Positions 10,608 through 20,499 of a stretch of DNA of 64,000 bases are shown piece after piece. This stretch comes from Nemophila menziesii (taxonomy: Eukaryota > Streptophyta > Magnoliopsida > Boraginales > Hydrophyllaceae). The first letter of the stretch is position 1. Each line of letters starts with the position of its first letter. The position numbers and the translations under genes are program-made. The notes under the pieces were generated by a model that saw nothing but the letters and a program-made list of their open reading frames with translations, searched no databases and had not been told where the DNA came from. The DNA is taken from NCBI GenBank assembly GCA_029959085.1, contig JARWIR010000031.1:5704001-5768000 (forward strand). The letters run 5' to 3'.

Positions 10608-13337
10608 ATGGCAGACATACATGATAACGATCCGGAGTTAGTTTACTTTGCACCAGGAGGACCTCCAGCATACATTCCACCTGGTGTACAATTACCAGTA
10701 GGAGAAGGTAATGGGCAGAATAATCTCAATAATCAACAGAACCGAGTTGAACAAGATCTACCTGGCCTTAACATACCATTCCATGTTCAACCCATCGGTT
10801 ACCGCCCTCCTGAGATTCCGAATATCAAATTTAGACCCGATCCGGGTATGCTTAGTCAATTTCAAAGTTTCGGACTATATACTGGTACTGCAATTCAAGA
10901 TCCGGTAAAAGCGATTCAGAAGTTTATGCAGATTTGTGATGCCTACATTACTCCTGGCATTACACGCGAGCAACTGTATTGTCATATGTTTTCGTTTTTC
11001 TTGACCGGAAGAGCTAGCGATTGGCTAGAGAGACAACCACATGGAACCATTCACTCTTGGAGAGAGCTTCAAGCCGCATTCTTTAACCGATTTTATCCGA
11101 AGAGCATGAGACTTAAAGATCAAACCGAGCTTGCAAGATTTTCTCAAGAAGATGGAGAAACAGTGGGAGAAGCATGGACAAGGTTTCAACAAAAATTAGC
11201 TAGATGCCCGCTCCATGGTTATACACCTGCTCTACAACTTGCTATATTCTATGAAGGTCTTGATGACAAGGGTAGAGACAAGGTGGATAACATTGGAAAG
11301 GGTAATTTTGTGTCCATGAATCACAATGAAGCTTCCGAGGTGTTAGAAAATATTATGGAACAAGAAAGAAGTTGGCCTTCAACGCGAGCTTCTGCAGCAA
11401 AGACCCGAGGAACGCTTCGTTTAGATGCAGAAACTGCGAACTCAGCTCAAATATCCTCGTTAGAAAATCAAATCAAGGACCTGAGAATCGCGATGGATAA
11501 GAATTTAGCTGCTGCAAAGGTAATTCAAGAGGCACAAGGTTGTCAACAATGTGGAGTTAACGATCATTCATGGGAAGAGTGCGAAACAAATCCGCAATCT
11601 GTTTACTTTATATCTAATCGATGGGGCAACCGCAACCATCCGGGTATGCAGTATTCAAATCCACAAGGGGCCGCTAATCCTGGTCAATATCAATCGCGAC
11701 CCCAGAACAACTCTTACCAACAGAGAGGTCAGTACCAAAACCAATATCAGAATCAACCTACTCCTCCAAAACAACCTACTCAAGACGCCTATACCGATAC
11801 TTTAGATCAAAAAGCTTTACCTCAGTATCCGCAAGAAGGGTCTATGGACAATACACAGATAGTACAAGCTCTAGAACGTTTGAACACAACTGTAAACGCT
11901 CAAGAGGAAAAAGTCCGAGGACACGATGCCATACTTCAGATGCTAAGTACTCAATTAGCCCAAATAAACAAGCATCTAATAGAACAAAAGGAAGTAAAGG
12001 CAATCGAAGGAGGTGAAAACAATGTTGGGTTCGAAGCTTGCAAGGCTATATGCCTTGAAATCGAAAAAGAAAAGGAGGAAGCACCACATGCTGCCATTAG
12101 TGCCGTGGAAGTTCCCAGTATTGAAGAAGAGCCAACCGAGTCTAACCCCGAGGAGTCCGACTGTCTAGACGTTTATCATCTGGAAAACGATGAAGAGAGA
12201 GACGAGTTCATAGAGCTACTGAGAAAGGTGCAAGAGGAGATGCGATCGATGGTAGAGTATGCAGCGGAGTTAGCGAGAGAGAAAGAGGAAGAAGCCTCAA
12301 AAGAAGAATCGAAAGAAGATGAAGTGGCACCTGCTGTGCTAGATGAGAAAGAAGAAGAGAAGGTGGAATCGCCACCTAGTGTTCAACCAGTGTCATCAAA
12401 TATTCCTGATACAAATCCTAAAGATGACACCGCTCTCAAGACATTGGTAGAGGCGTACCAACCTGAAAATATCAACGCCCAGATGCTTGAGATTGCGAAG
12501 AGAGGACTTACACCGCAACAAGTTTTTACGCAAGTTATTCCTGAGAAAGAGGCGAGTGTAGAGATCCCAAAAGAGAACCTGAGGGTTTCGAGAAGAAGTG
12601 AGAAAGAGCTACCTACTAAGCTTAAAGATCCGGGAAGTTTCAACCTTCCTATTCAATTGCATGGTAGGCTCAAAGTGAAAGCAATGTACGATGTGGGTTC
12701 TGGTGTGAATCTTATGCCTAAGTCCGTGTTCGAGAGACTTGGACTTCAAAAATTAGAGAAAACTCCAGTGAAGTTGCAGTTTGCTGACAACTCAGTGAAG
12801 AGGACATGGGGAACAGTGGAGGACGTCTTAGTCCGTGCAGGTAATATTGCCATCCCTACTGACTTTGTTATACTTGAGTTTGATGCAGATAAGCAGGTTC
12901 CGATCATACTTGGACGGCCCTTCATGGCCACAAGTCAAAGTGTGATCAACTTCCAAGATGGGACCATCACCCTTCATGCTAAAAATGTATCTGAGACCTT
13001 CTATGTCTTGGGTAAAAAACCAAGGAAGTTGGATCCCACCGTGCCTATCATCCACAGCCTTTCACATCACAAAGTCCCTCCTGAAGAAATCCACTTAAAA
13101 CCTGTGGATACTGAGCCAAACATTGAGTTTGGGGTTGGCCATGAAGTCCTATGGAAAGCCCACAAACGCGAGAACAGGCCACGAAGTTTCAAAGACTCGT
13201 GGATGGGACCATTCATTGTCACTAAGGTTGTTTCAGCCAAGGTGATAGAAATTCGCCCCAAAACTGGGGTCAAGCGCAGATTAGTTGACGTTCATAGCCT
13301 TACTCGTTGTTGGGGAGGCTATATTCGCAAATCTTGA
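10608..13337 (+). CDS. gag-pro: Gag-aspartic protease polyprotein with integrase-like GPF tail (element A)
   Basis: The frame is open from just after TAG 10494-10496, but the first in-frame ATG is 10608, giving 909 residues. Conserved-looking residues upstream (PPLPEPERSFRAYNK) suggest an upstream exon or non-ATG start; a TTTAGTCTTTTTCAG stretch before them could be an acceptor. Domains from ATG 10608: retrotransposon capsid about 80-270; zinc knuckle CX2CX4HX4C at about 312-325 (CQQCGVNDHSWEEC); a long Gln/Asn then Glu/Lys-rich linker; aspartic protease about 665-800 with Asp 695 in YDVGSGVNLMP and ending IILGRPFM. Then, after about 60 residues, comes a GHEVLWKAH...DSWMGPFIV...LVDVHSLTRCW module like the integrase C-terminal GPY/F domain. 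Reverse transcriptase, RNase H and the integrase core are absent, as after a clean in-frame deletion. The protein would build particles and process itself but could not copy the element. Confidence 0.9.
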   Translation: MADIHDNDPELVYFAPGGPPAYIPPGVQLPVGEGNGQNNLNNQQNRVEQDLPGLNIPFHVQPIGYRPPEIPNIKFRPDPGMLSQFQSFGLYTGTAIQDPVKAIQKFMQICDAYITPGITREQLYCHMFSFFLTGRASDWLERQPHGTIHSWRELQAAFFNRFYPKSMRLKDQTELARFSQEDGETVGEAWTRFQQKLARCPLHGYTPALQLAIFYEGLDDKGRDKVDNIGKGNFVSMNHNEASEVLENIMEQERSWPSTRASAAKTRGTLRLDAETANSAQISSLENQIKDLRIAMDKNLAAAKVIQEAQGCQQCGVNDHSWEECETNPQSVYFISNRWGNRNHPGMQYSNPQGAANPGQYQSRPQNNSYQQRGQYQNQYQNQPTPPKQPTQDAYTDTLDQKALPQYPQEGSMDNTQIVQALERLNTTVNAQEEKVRGHDAILQMLSTQLAQINKHLIEQKEVKAIEGGENNVGFEACKAICLEIEKEKEEAPHAAISAVEVPSIEEEPTESNPEESDCLDVYHLENDEERDEFIELLRKVQEEMRSMVEYAAELAREKEEEASKEESKEDEVAPAVLDEKEEEKVESPPSVQPVSSNIPDTNPKDDTALKTLVEAYQPENINAQMLEIAKRGLTPQQVFTQVIPEKEASVEIPKENLRVSRRSEKELPTKLKDPGSFNLPIQLHGRLKVKAMYDVGSGVNLMPKSVFERLGLQKLEKTPVKLQFADNSVKRTWGTVEDVLVRAGNIAIPTDFVILEFDADKQVPIILGRPFMATSQSVINFQDGTITLHAKNVSETFYVLGKKPRKLDPTVPIIHSLSHHKVPPEEIHLKPVDTEPNIEFGVGHEVLWKAHKRENRPRSFKDSWMGPFIVTKVVSAKVIEIRPKTGVKRRLVDVHSLTRCWGGYIRKS

Positions 13338-13347
13338 CAGAGGTAAC

Positions 13348-13401
13348 ACGTCTAACTTTGAAAGACGTTAAACAAAAGTGCTGTTCGGGAGACAACCCGA
13401 A
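13348..13401 (+). other. Two hairpins after the gag-pro stop (element A)
   Basis: ACGTCT/AGACGT (13348-13368) is followed by TTCGGG-AGACAA-CCCGAA (13384-13401), 11 bases after the TGA. In element B the second stem reads TACGGG/CCCGTA, a compensated base-pair change. This is a structured RNA signal conserved in position. Confidence 0.7.
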
Positions 13402-13552
13402 GTTTTTTTTTTATGTTTTCATGTCTTTTACATTCTTAGTTTAAGTTTATTTTAGTTGTTTTTAGTTGATAATGCATATTTGAGAAAGGTATTAGTGTTT
13501 TTGGTGTGTAGGAATCGGAGAAATCAAGTTAGGGAACGCGAGGAAAATTTTT

Positions 13553-13966
13553 GGAGCGCAAGAAAGCACCCCGCGGACTACCCTCACGGAGTACCCCATG
13601 GTCCGCAGGAATGGTCCGCGAGGTCAAAACCCGTACCACGGGTTGCTACCGCGGGTTTGATCCAGAAACAAGAAAAAATTCCACGGACTACCCCGCGGTG
13701 CACCGCGCCGTGGTCCGCGCCCCAAAAACCCGTACCACGGGGTGAGTACCACGGGGTGAGTACCACGGGTATTTTGACGTAGTTGACAACAGAAGCCGCG
13801 GTGTACCCTCCGGTACACCGGACCCTAGTCCGCGAGCCAAAAACCCGTACCACGGGGTCCTACCACGGGTTTAGGTCAGTAAGCAAAAATTTTCGAGCAT
13901 CAGATGTCACGGACTACCCTGCGGTGCACCCCATGGTCCGCAGGGGTAGTCCGCAGCGCCGCCAGA
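13553..13966 (+). repeat. GC-rich palindromic cassette (element A)
   Basis: In an otherwise AT-rich element this stretch is packed with CCGTACCACGGG, CCGCGG, CGGTGCACCG and CCGGTACACCGG type words, many self-complementary. Both strands show open frames up to about 100 codons, which I regard as a composition effect. A shorter cassette of the same words lies at 28756-29010 in element B. Confidence 0.75.
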
Positions 13967-14377
13967 GGAGAGAGAAAGTTACGGGATTGAGTTATAAAGG
14001 AGGTATTGAGCTATTATTCCGAATTTATTAAACCTTAACCCTCTCTTTCTTCTCCACAACTCTCCTAACTCCATTGAAGCTCATTAAAACCTTCACCAAT
14101 CACCAAAACACTACCCAATCATCAAGGAAAACACATCAAACCTTCTCTCCACATCATTACAAGAGAAAATCAAGCTACCAATCATCACCAAATTCATTCA
14201 AATTGAAGAATCAAAGAGCTTAAATTTCAAATTCATCCTACAATTTCAAAAATCCTAGCCTACCCATTACAAATCATCCTCACCCACATAGAGATTAATC
14301 ATCAATTCATATTTCCTAAGCCAAATCAAGCTTGTTCATCCATTAATTCAAGAGTAAATTTCAAGGGTTGCTAAAGC
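13967..14377 (+). other. Untranslated spacer between cassette and ORF2 (element A)
   Basis: A purine-poor, CA-rich leader (AACACTACCCAATCATCA and similar) carries no open frame. It is well conserved in element B (29011-29422), which suggests a leader role for ORF2 or a packaging role. Confidence 0.5.
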
Positions 14378-14391
14378 TTTGAGTTGGGGGT
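14378..14391 (+). promoter_or_regulatory. PPT-like motif copy 1 (element A)
   Basis: TTTGAGTTGGGGGT, ten bases before the ORF2 ATG. The same 14-mer lies at 15705 and at the true PPT position 17169. Confidence 0.6.
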
Positions 14392-14400
14392 TAATTGAAG

Positions 14401-15594
14401 ATGACTAATAGAACATCAATCTTATCTAGCAAGAGGGAGGTGAAGAGTAACAAGGGATTGGATTTAAACAAGAAGAAATCAATTGACAAAGGAGCTAGTT
14501 CTAAATCAAAGGGTAAAGATAAATTGAAGAGTGGGAAACCTTCGTATGATAGTAATGGTAAAAAGCTTTATTTTTATGCAAAGGAGAGAACACTACCTCA
14601 ACAAAATCCTATACCTATAGAGAAAGTGGATACTTCAAATGCCTTGAAGATTTCTGCAGAGAATCAATTAAAAGAACTACCTTTTGCTTATGAGAAAGTA
14701 TTCAAGGAAGAAATTAGAGATGGAGAATACAAGAGATTCTTTGAGCTTGGTGAGAAGTTGGGTTGGTCTACGTTCATGGTAAGCCGTTCTGAATTATGTC
14801 CTGAATTAGTTTTGGAGTTCTATCTAGGCCTCTTTAGCCGAGATAGTGATTGTGTTCCGATTAGAGGAAAGTTAGTTCCTTTTACAGTTGAGGAGATTAG
14901 GAACCACTTCAAGTTTCAGAATCTGAAAGGTTTTTGCAAATTTGAGGAAGCAGTTGCTAAACGAAAAATCTTTGATAAGGAATTACTCTTTGAGCATGTT
15001 TTAGACAAGGAAAAAGTGCAATTACATACGGGAGAATTGAAGGCACCTTGGCCTTACAAATATCTTCAAGCAGATGCTAGAATTTGGCACAATTTCTTTA
15101 TCCCTAATGTCTTTGGAAACACACGAACTTCGGATGTGACCATGAAGAACGCGCTACTGTTGGATTGTATTTTGAGAGGAGAAGAAGTTGATGTGGCACA
15201 GTTGATCTATGAGGAGGTGATACGATTCTCGGTCTCTCCTAAATCAGTTTATAATGTTAAATTTCCAACTATGATCACGTGTCTTGTGCGAAAAGCAAAT
15301 GTAGTATTGGGTGAAGAAGAGAAACTCGAGTTCAAAATGAGTTATATTGATAATGCTTGGATCAAAGAAAGCCTTCGAAGAGCGGGTTCTACTCAAGTCT
15401 CGAAGGAAGAAAAGGAGCAATCTTGGCAAGAGAAGATGGAGGTGCGTTTAACGAAATTTGAAGCAGCTCAAACTTCCTTAGTCAATGATGTGGCACAAAT
15501 CAATGCTAATCAAGTGCACATCATGAAACTCCTTGAGCAATTAACGAAAGGTCCAGCAATTCCAATCTTGGATGTCAATGATGCGAGGCAATAG
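14401..15594 (+). CDS. ORF2, plant transposon-protein-like (element A)
   Basis: It has 397 residues from ATG 14401; an upstream in-frame TTG at 14395 is not a plant start. The N-terminal 65 residues are Lys/Ser-rich and look disordered or nuclear. A globular part (about 90-320) has ELVLEFYLGLF, RGKLVPFTVEEIRNHF, WHNFFIPNVFGNTRTSDVT and LLLDCILRGEEVDVAQLIYE. This is the pattern of the putative plant transposon protein domain often found downstream of gag-pol in Athila-like elements. The C-terminal 60 residues (QEKMEVRLTKFEAAQTSLV) look like a coiled coil. The function of this family is unknown to me. It sits 1.06 kb after gag-pro in the same orientation and is probably expressed from a spliced or separate transcript. 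Confidence 0.75.
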   Translation: MTNRTSILSSKREVKSNKGLDLNKKKSIDKGASSKSKGKDKLKSGKPSYDSNGKKLYFYAKERTLPQQNPIPIEKVDTSNALKISAENQLKELPFAYEKVFKEEIRDGEYKRFFELGEKLGWSTFMVSRSELCPELVLEFYLGLFSRDSDCVPIRGKLVPFTVEEIRNHFKFQNLKGFCKFEEAVAKRKIFDKELLFEHVLDKEKVQLHTGELKAPWPYKYLQADARIWHNFFIPNVFGNTRTSDVTMKNALLLDCILRGEEVDVAQLIYEEVIRFSVSPKSVYNVKFPTMITCLVRKANVVLGEEEKLEFKMSYIDNAWIKESLRRAGSTQVSKEEKEQSWQEKMEVRLTKFEAAQTSLVNDVAQINANQVHIMKLLEQLTKGPAIPILDVNDARQ

Positions 15595-15681
15595 CCTCGA
15601 GAGTATGTTCTCTTTCTTCCTTACCATTTCTGTAAATATGTCTATCTGCTAATTTTAATTTCTGTTTTTCGAGTCTTTTTC

Positions 15682-15718
15682 GAGTCGTGGGGACACGACT
15701 CATTTTTGAGTTGGGGGT
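15682..15718 (+). promoter_or_regulatory. Hairpin plus PPT-like motif copy 2 (element A)
   Basis: GAGTCGTG-GGGA-CACGACTC (15682-15701) is a perfect 8-bp stem. TTTGAGTTGGGGGT (15705-15718) follows four bases later. The arrangement matches the 3' PPT, which also has an 8-bp hairpin just upstream. Confidence 0.7.
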
Positions 15719-17148
15719 GTGGGGATTCGTTGTCTCTCATCTCCATTTTTCTGTTTTTGAGTGAAATTAAAATTTTTGATGCATGGGAATTAGATGTAGA
15801 GTGTGTTTAATAGCTTGAAAGCATAAGCTCAGTAGATTAATGATAGTAAGTGATATGTTTATGAGCTATGTATTTGTATGCTTTGAGTATTTGCAGGAAA
15901 ACACACGTTGATAGTAAAGAAAAGATTAGTAAGCAATGCGATAGAAAGTATGTTCGATCTCAGGGAACCTTGAAAGTGTGTAGGCCGTGAGATCCAAGCT
16001 AGTTGAAAAACCATTTGATGAAAGTGCTAAAGGTAAGAAATTTTCTGAATTACATAGTGTAGAAAGTGATCAAGGCGGTTCTTTCATATTTTTAAGCCTT
16101 TGAAGCCTTTTTATACCTTCTCACCTTGTGATTTTTGAGTTTAAAAGTTATATCCTTCTTAGCCCCTTCTAGCCTTTCTAAAGCCTTCTTATTGAAACAT
16201 ATTATAAGCCATATCCTTTAGATTTTAGGACTTTTCCATATGACCCGCACTCGAATCGCGATGCTTAGACAGTTGTTTTAGAGCTTGAGTTTGGGGTGGT
16301 GGGTCCACCATTATGGGAGTTATTATGTTGGGATTTTTGAGCTTATTAATTGTGCTTTGTGCTTTATATTGAGGATGTTTTACAGCATTGTATTATAACC
16401 CTTTGCCGGGGTAATAGTGAATGAAAAAGAAGCTTCGAGCTAATTTTGCCAACAAGGGCATTAAAAGAAAAAATATATATATGAGAAAATTAGCGTGATA
16501 TCTCAACATTAAAAGAGAGTCATAGCTATAGAGAAGAGAATTGATTTGAAAAGAAAAGAAAATATATATATTCGGACCGGCAAAGTGGATTTTTATGTGA
16601 ACATCTTAAAGCTTAATTGGGTTATTGGGGATGCTAAATTGTGCATCAAGGAATTCATTGGGTTGAGTGAGAAACGTTTTATGAGAGTAACTCAAGCTCT
16701 AGGGCGATTCGTTGATGGCTAGTGAGGAGAGAGCCAGAAGCTCACTCCAAATTATCCAAATATACTATCACACCGTCCCTAAGCCTACATTACAACCTTA
16801 AAGACCTTGTGATTCTTTGTTATGTAATTGAGAAGTGATTGAGCCATTAGAGATTAGTTAAGTGGATTCTTGGATACTAGTAAGGTTTGATGAACAATCT
16901 ATAGCTCTCAAGGGGAACTGAGTAAAGTCCCAATCCTTCTTACATTGCGAAACTAATCTGATCTTGAATTCAAGCCGTGTTGACTGTGGATATGAGAAGT
17001 ATACAGGTATGTAGTTTATGAATATTATTGCATGAAATTTTCTGAGTTATGTGCTTTAAGTTTATTCTATATATTCTGCTATGTTTTTCCCTTGTGTTGA
17101 GAATTTTATAAGTGTGTATTTCTAGACTTCCCTATGTTTTATCTTTTA
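15719..17148 (+). other. Long conserved non-coding 3' region (element A)
   Basis: No sizeable open frame is present. Blocks conserved in element B include GACCCGCACTCGAATCGCGA, CTTGAGTTTGGGGTGGTGGG (16284), CTTTGCCGG (16401-16409) with its complement CCGGCAAAG (16577-16585), and GCGATTCGTTGATGGCTAGT. Its conservation beside a decayed ORF2 in element B suggests cis-acting functions. Confidence 0.6.
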
Positions 17149-17182
17149 TTGTATCGGGACGATACAACTTTGAGTTGGGGGT
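17149..17182 (+). promoter_or_regulatory. 3' hairpin and polypurine tract (element A)
   Basis: TTGTATCG-GGA-CGATACAA (17149-17167) is followed by TTTGAGTTGGGGGT (17169-17182), two bases before the 3' LTR. This is the expected place of the plus-strand primer. Confidence 0.8.
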
Positions 17183-17184
17183 CT

Positions 17185-18714
17185 TGATGTCTCCTCATTT
17201 GTGATAGATTTATGTTAAGATGAGACATCATTTTTAGTGTTTTAGAAGTCAATAATGTCGATTTTCTTGAGTTTTAGTGCACTTTCCTATTTTGTGTCTT
17301 GATTTGTAGAAATAATATTTTTAGAGCATATTGGGTTTAATTGTTTATTTAGTGTGTAGCTTTAAAGATAATTATGGAGTTTAATTAGAGTCCAAGTCAA
17401 AGACAACAACTTATGGAAGGAGATATGAATGGTAATTGGAGATAAGGAAAGAATTGCTAAAAAGATGGAAAAGGAAAAGCTGCCTAAATCTGGGATTCTG
17501 CAAAGATAGGCGTTTTTACCTAATAAAGAGGCCGAATTTGGTAGATTACTCCTAAAGGGCCTAGATAATTCTGTTGCGATTCTTTTGGTATCTTGTGGAG
17601 CAAAAACGGACCAATAATAAAGAAGTTATGACCAAAACAACGCAGCAGTGTTTATCTTTATTTCCATACGAATTTGAGTTGGGCTAGAAGTCCATTACCT
17701 TAACTCTTCCTCAAGAAAACGAATTAGGTCTTCTAAACACCTATAAATACACCCTTATATCACTTGTAAATCATCCTTGCCTCATAGTAATTAGTTCTTA
17801 AGGTTTTATTCTTCCAGTTTATTGTAGAGAGCAAGATGATGTCTTTTATTATTTCTTTTAGTTTATTTCCTTCAGGTATGAACTAAACTTCCCATAGCTT
17901 GGGTTTTGCATATGTATAATCTATGAATTCTAATTCTTCTATCTAAGTTTCTTTGGGAATTATATGTTTTAATCTGATATTAGCTTCTTACTTTATATTT
18001 GCTTATGTGTTTTGATTTAATGTCTCTCCTAGAACTGATCACTTTAGGATTGTTTTAAGAGTAGTTAGATGGTCACCTTGTAAGGGTGTTTAACTATTGA
18101 ACCACCACATAATGTCTAGTGTCGATAGCAGTTCTGACAAAACATACTTCTAACTAGATAGTCATTAAGGTTTGTTTTAACCACCGTATCACCAAGACTT
18201 GCAGTATTTGCTTAGGGCCTTAGTGGCGTTTGATAACCCTATTTTAAATCACTTCTTGGTTGTGACGTAGCCCCCTTAGTCGCTCTCAAGGTCTAAGGTA
18301 GTGGAATTTAGAATCCTGACTAAGTATTACCAAGAGCTAATATTCTCCCTTATGAACTAGATTTATAGATAGAATTAGAAGAATTAGTGCATACTAGCAA
18401 AACCTAAGCTATACTTCTCATCTCATATTCTTAATCTTTTACTTTATTGTCTTTATTTTCCTAGTTTTAATTTAGTTTTAATTCATAAATTCGAAAAACC
18501 AAATATTTAATTTTCTGTTTTCTAGTTATTTACTTTTACTCGTTATCTGTTCCTACGCGTTTAACACACTTAAGTCCCTGAGAACGAACTCTACTTATCA
18601 TTAAAACTTGCATACGTCCTGTAATACTTGCAGTACTGTGCCTGTCTAGGGTGAGAGTGCATAGTTTTCCATACTTAAATTGATCTTATTTTTATCACAC
18701 CCTAGGCGACACCA
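17185..18714 (+). repeat. 3' LTR of element A
   Basis: It is 1530 bp, the same length as the 5' LTR. Differences seen are ATGCATGG/ATGAATGG, AAAGGGGCC/AAAGAGGCC, CCATGACTT/CCAAGACTT and AAGGATTAG/AAGAATTAG. CAAGG follows at 18715-18719. Confidence 0.95.
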
Positions 18715-18719
18715 CAAGG

Positions 18720-19439
18720 TATGTGATTTATTTGTATTTCCATGTTGCAAGGGATGAAAAAAAACTTGAACTGATTCACACTATGGTCCCTATATAATGT
18801 GAAAATTGTAGTATAGGTCAGCAATTATTGGTTTTTAGGAAAGAGCTAAAAGAGTTTTGTATGACATGTAATTTGTCTCTCCTATATACAATTGCAAAAT
18901 ATAGGATTAGTTTTTTTTATTTTTTGTCGCTAGAAAGTCATGCTATAGATTTCTAACAAATATTTTGTATTTTTTGTTTATACACATAGAGTGTTGTTTA
19001 ATTTTCAGGAAAACGATTGCTAGTCATGACATTTCAAGAAAATAGGACAGTTATATAATTAACTTGGTAAGTCTATCAATATGTTGTAATGATTTATATG
19101 ATGCTTAATAACATATGGTCAACCCTTAATGTTTAACATATTATTCTAAAATTGGTAAATTTGTGTTTGGTGATTAATGTGTTTAATTTGTATTAAAAGA
19201 ATAAAAGCAAGTGTACATTGTATATCACAATTATGCTTTTGATAAGCTCACTTTAAAACCTACTTAGTCACCGTGGAAACTAAAACATAATTCAAAAATG
19301 TGTACATTGTATGTCACAAATACCAACTTTGCAGTTAAATTTTCTTTTTATTAAACTAGTAAATAAAGAGTCACATATCAACATTTTATCCTAAAAGAGT
19401 GCTAATTTTTTATTTGTTCACACTACATATATTATACAA
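18720..19439. other. Gene-free AT-rich stretch after element A
   Basis: Continues the tandem unit interrupted by element A (copy 2 equivalent 36716-37440). No gene or RNA seen. Confidence 0.5.
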
Positions 19440-20065
19440 TAATGAAAAAAATTCAAAATATTGGAATAAAGGACGAATAATGTCATACCTTTATTTCATT
19501 AATGTCCAATTAAGTCATCAATGAAAGAGGTTATAGGCCTTATTTTTGACGTTTCAAGAATTTATGGTCGTGGTTGGTATTAATTTATCTAATGATCACA
19601 CTACAAAGGTAATTTAAAAAATCAATTTCTTTAATAAAGGATAATTGATATCACTTATGTATCTCATTTATGCATAATTAATTTATCAATGAGAAAGATG
19701 ATATGCCACACTTTTGTCGTGTCAAAACTACACGTCTAATCACAATGCATTTTTGCATGTTGTATGGCATGTTCACACGAGCAATCGAATAGAGATGTCT
19801 AGAGTCCGGTGTATTACCAGGAATTTAGTAAATAGAGTTTCATTAATTAACATTCTATCCTAAATAAGTCCTCATCTTTCTAAATATTTCAAATTAGCTA
19901 ACGATAGTTGGTTTAATTTCTCTTACGCTCACACTAAGTTGATGATAAAAAAATCTTTTTTTTTTCAAAATTTTTCAATAAAGGACAATTAATGACACAC
20001 ATTTATCTCATTTATGTCCAATATATGAGGTGATAAGCTACACTTTTGAAATGTTTAGACTACGA
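19440..20065. repeat. Three-fold divergent module at the end of copy 1
   Basis: Blocks beginning AATAAAGGA(C/T)(G/A)AAT, followed by TTTATTTCATTAATGTCCAAT-like and GAAAGA(G/T)G(T/A)(T/G)AT...GCC...ACTTTTG words, occur near 19462, 19634 and 19972. They are old direct repeats, perhaps from a DNA transposon. The copy 2 equivalent is about 37445-38050. Confidence 0.5.
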
Positions 20066-20499
20066 AACTATTCGAAATGCATCTCCCTTTGTTGTTTGGT
20101 GTGTACCCACACGCACACACACGAATGGAGATGCATGTATAATACGATCCTCATCTCACTTCAGTCACATATTTCACAACCTGCAATTCTTCTCTCCTTA
20201 AAAGTTTTTTTCACCAAATCCTGAACCCTCAACCCTCAGTGGAAGAACCACAATAATACCGGAGGCCATGCCCCCCTAATTTTTAAAAATATAAAGTTTA
20301 CGCTCAATTTTTTGTATTAATAGCTTATGATATTCACTTGGCCTCAAAATTTTCTAAATTTTTGTGTATACTTCTTTTTATTTCCTCTAAACCCACCTCC
20401 CCCTTAAAATAAAAAGCCTTAATTCTCCTTAGGTGTACTCTCATTGGATCTTCTTCAGAATTTTTAATCTATTAATCTTTTTTATGTTTCTTTGGATTT

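Larger units (their letters stand above)
8824..18714 (+). mobile_element. Element A: complete non-autonomous Ty3/gypsy (Athila-like) LTR retrotransposon
   Basis: It is 9891 bp with two 1530-bp LTRs that differ at about four positions by eye, a tRNA-Asp-type primer site, a gag-protease ORF, a second ORF, a PPT and a CAAGG target duplication. There is no reverse transcriptase, RNase H or integrase core. The PBS, the protease style (FNLPIQL...GVNLMP) and the second ORF point to the Athila/Tat side of Ty3/gypsy. Copy 2 of the tandem unit gives the empty site near 36710. The LTR identity implies very recent insertion, after the tandem duplication. Confidence 0.95.
1..20415. repeat. Tandem segmental duplication, copy 1
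   Basis: The first bases recur at 20416 and again at 38392, and the following kilobases stay nearly identical by eye apart from small indels. Removing element A and its duplicated target site leaves about 10.5 kb. Copy 1 is the outlier: it has about 68 bp near 3392-3460 that copies 2 and 3 both lack. It also lacks a stretch of about 50 bp near 2455 that both others have. The window starts inside this copy, so the true unit boundary is not known. Confidence 0.93.

Noticed and set aside
12383..13273. Minus-strand open frames opposite gag-pro
   Set aside because: They are shadows of the real coding frame, with no domain resemblance.
13456..14031. Open frames of 60-108 codons on both strands across the GC-rich cassette
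   Set aside because: GC-rich sequence lacks stop codons by composition; the translations are Arg/Pro/Gly-rich repeats without conservation of frame in element B.
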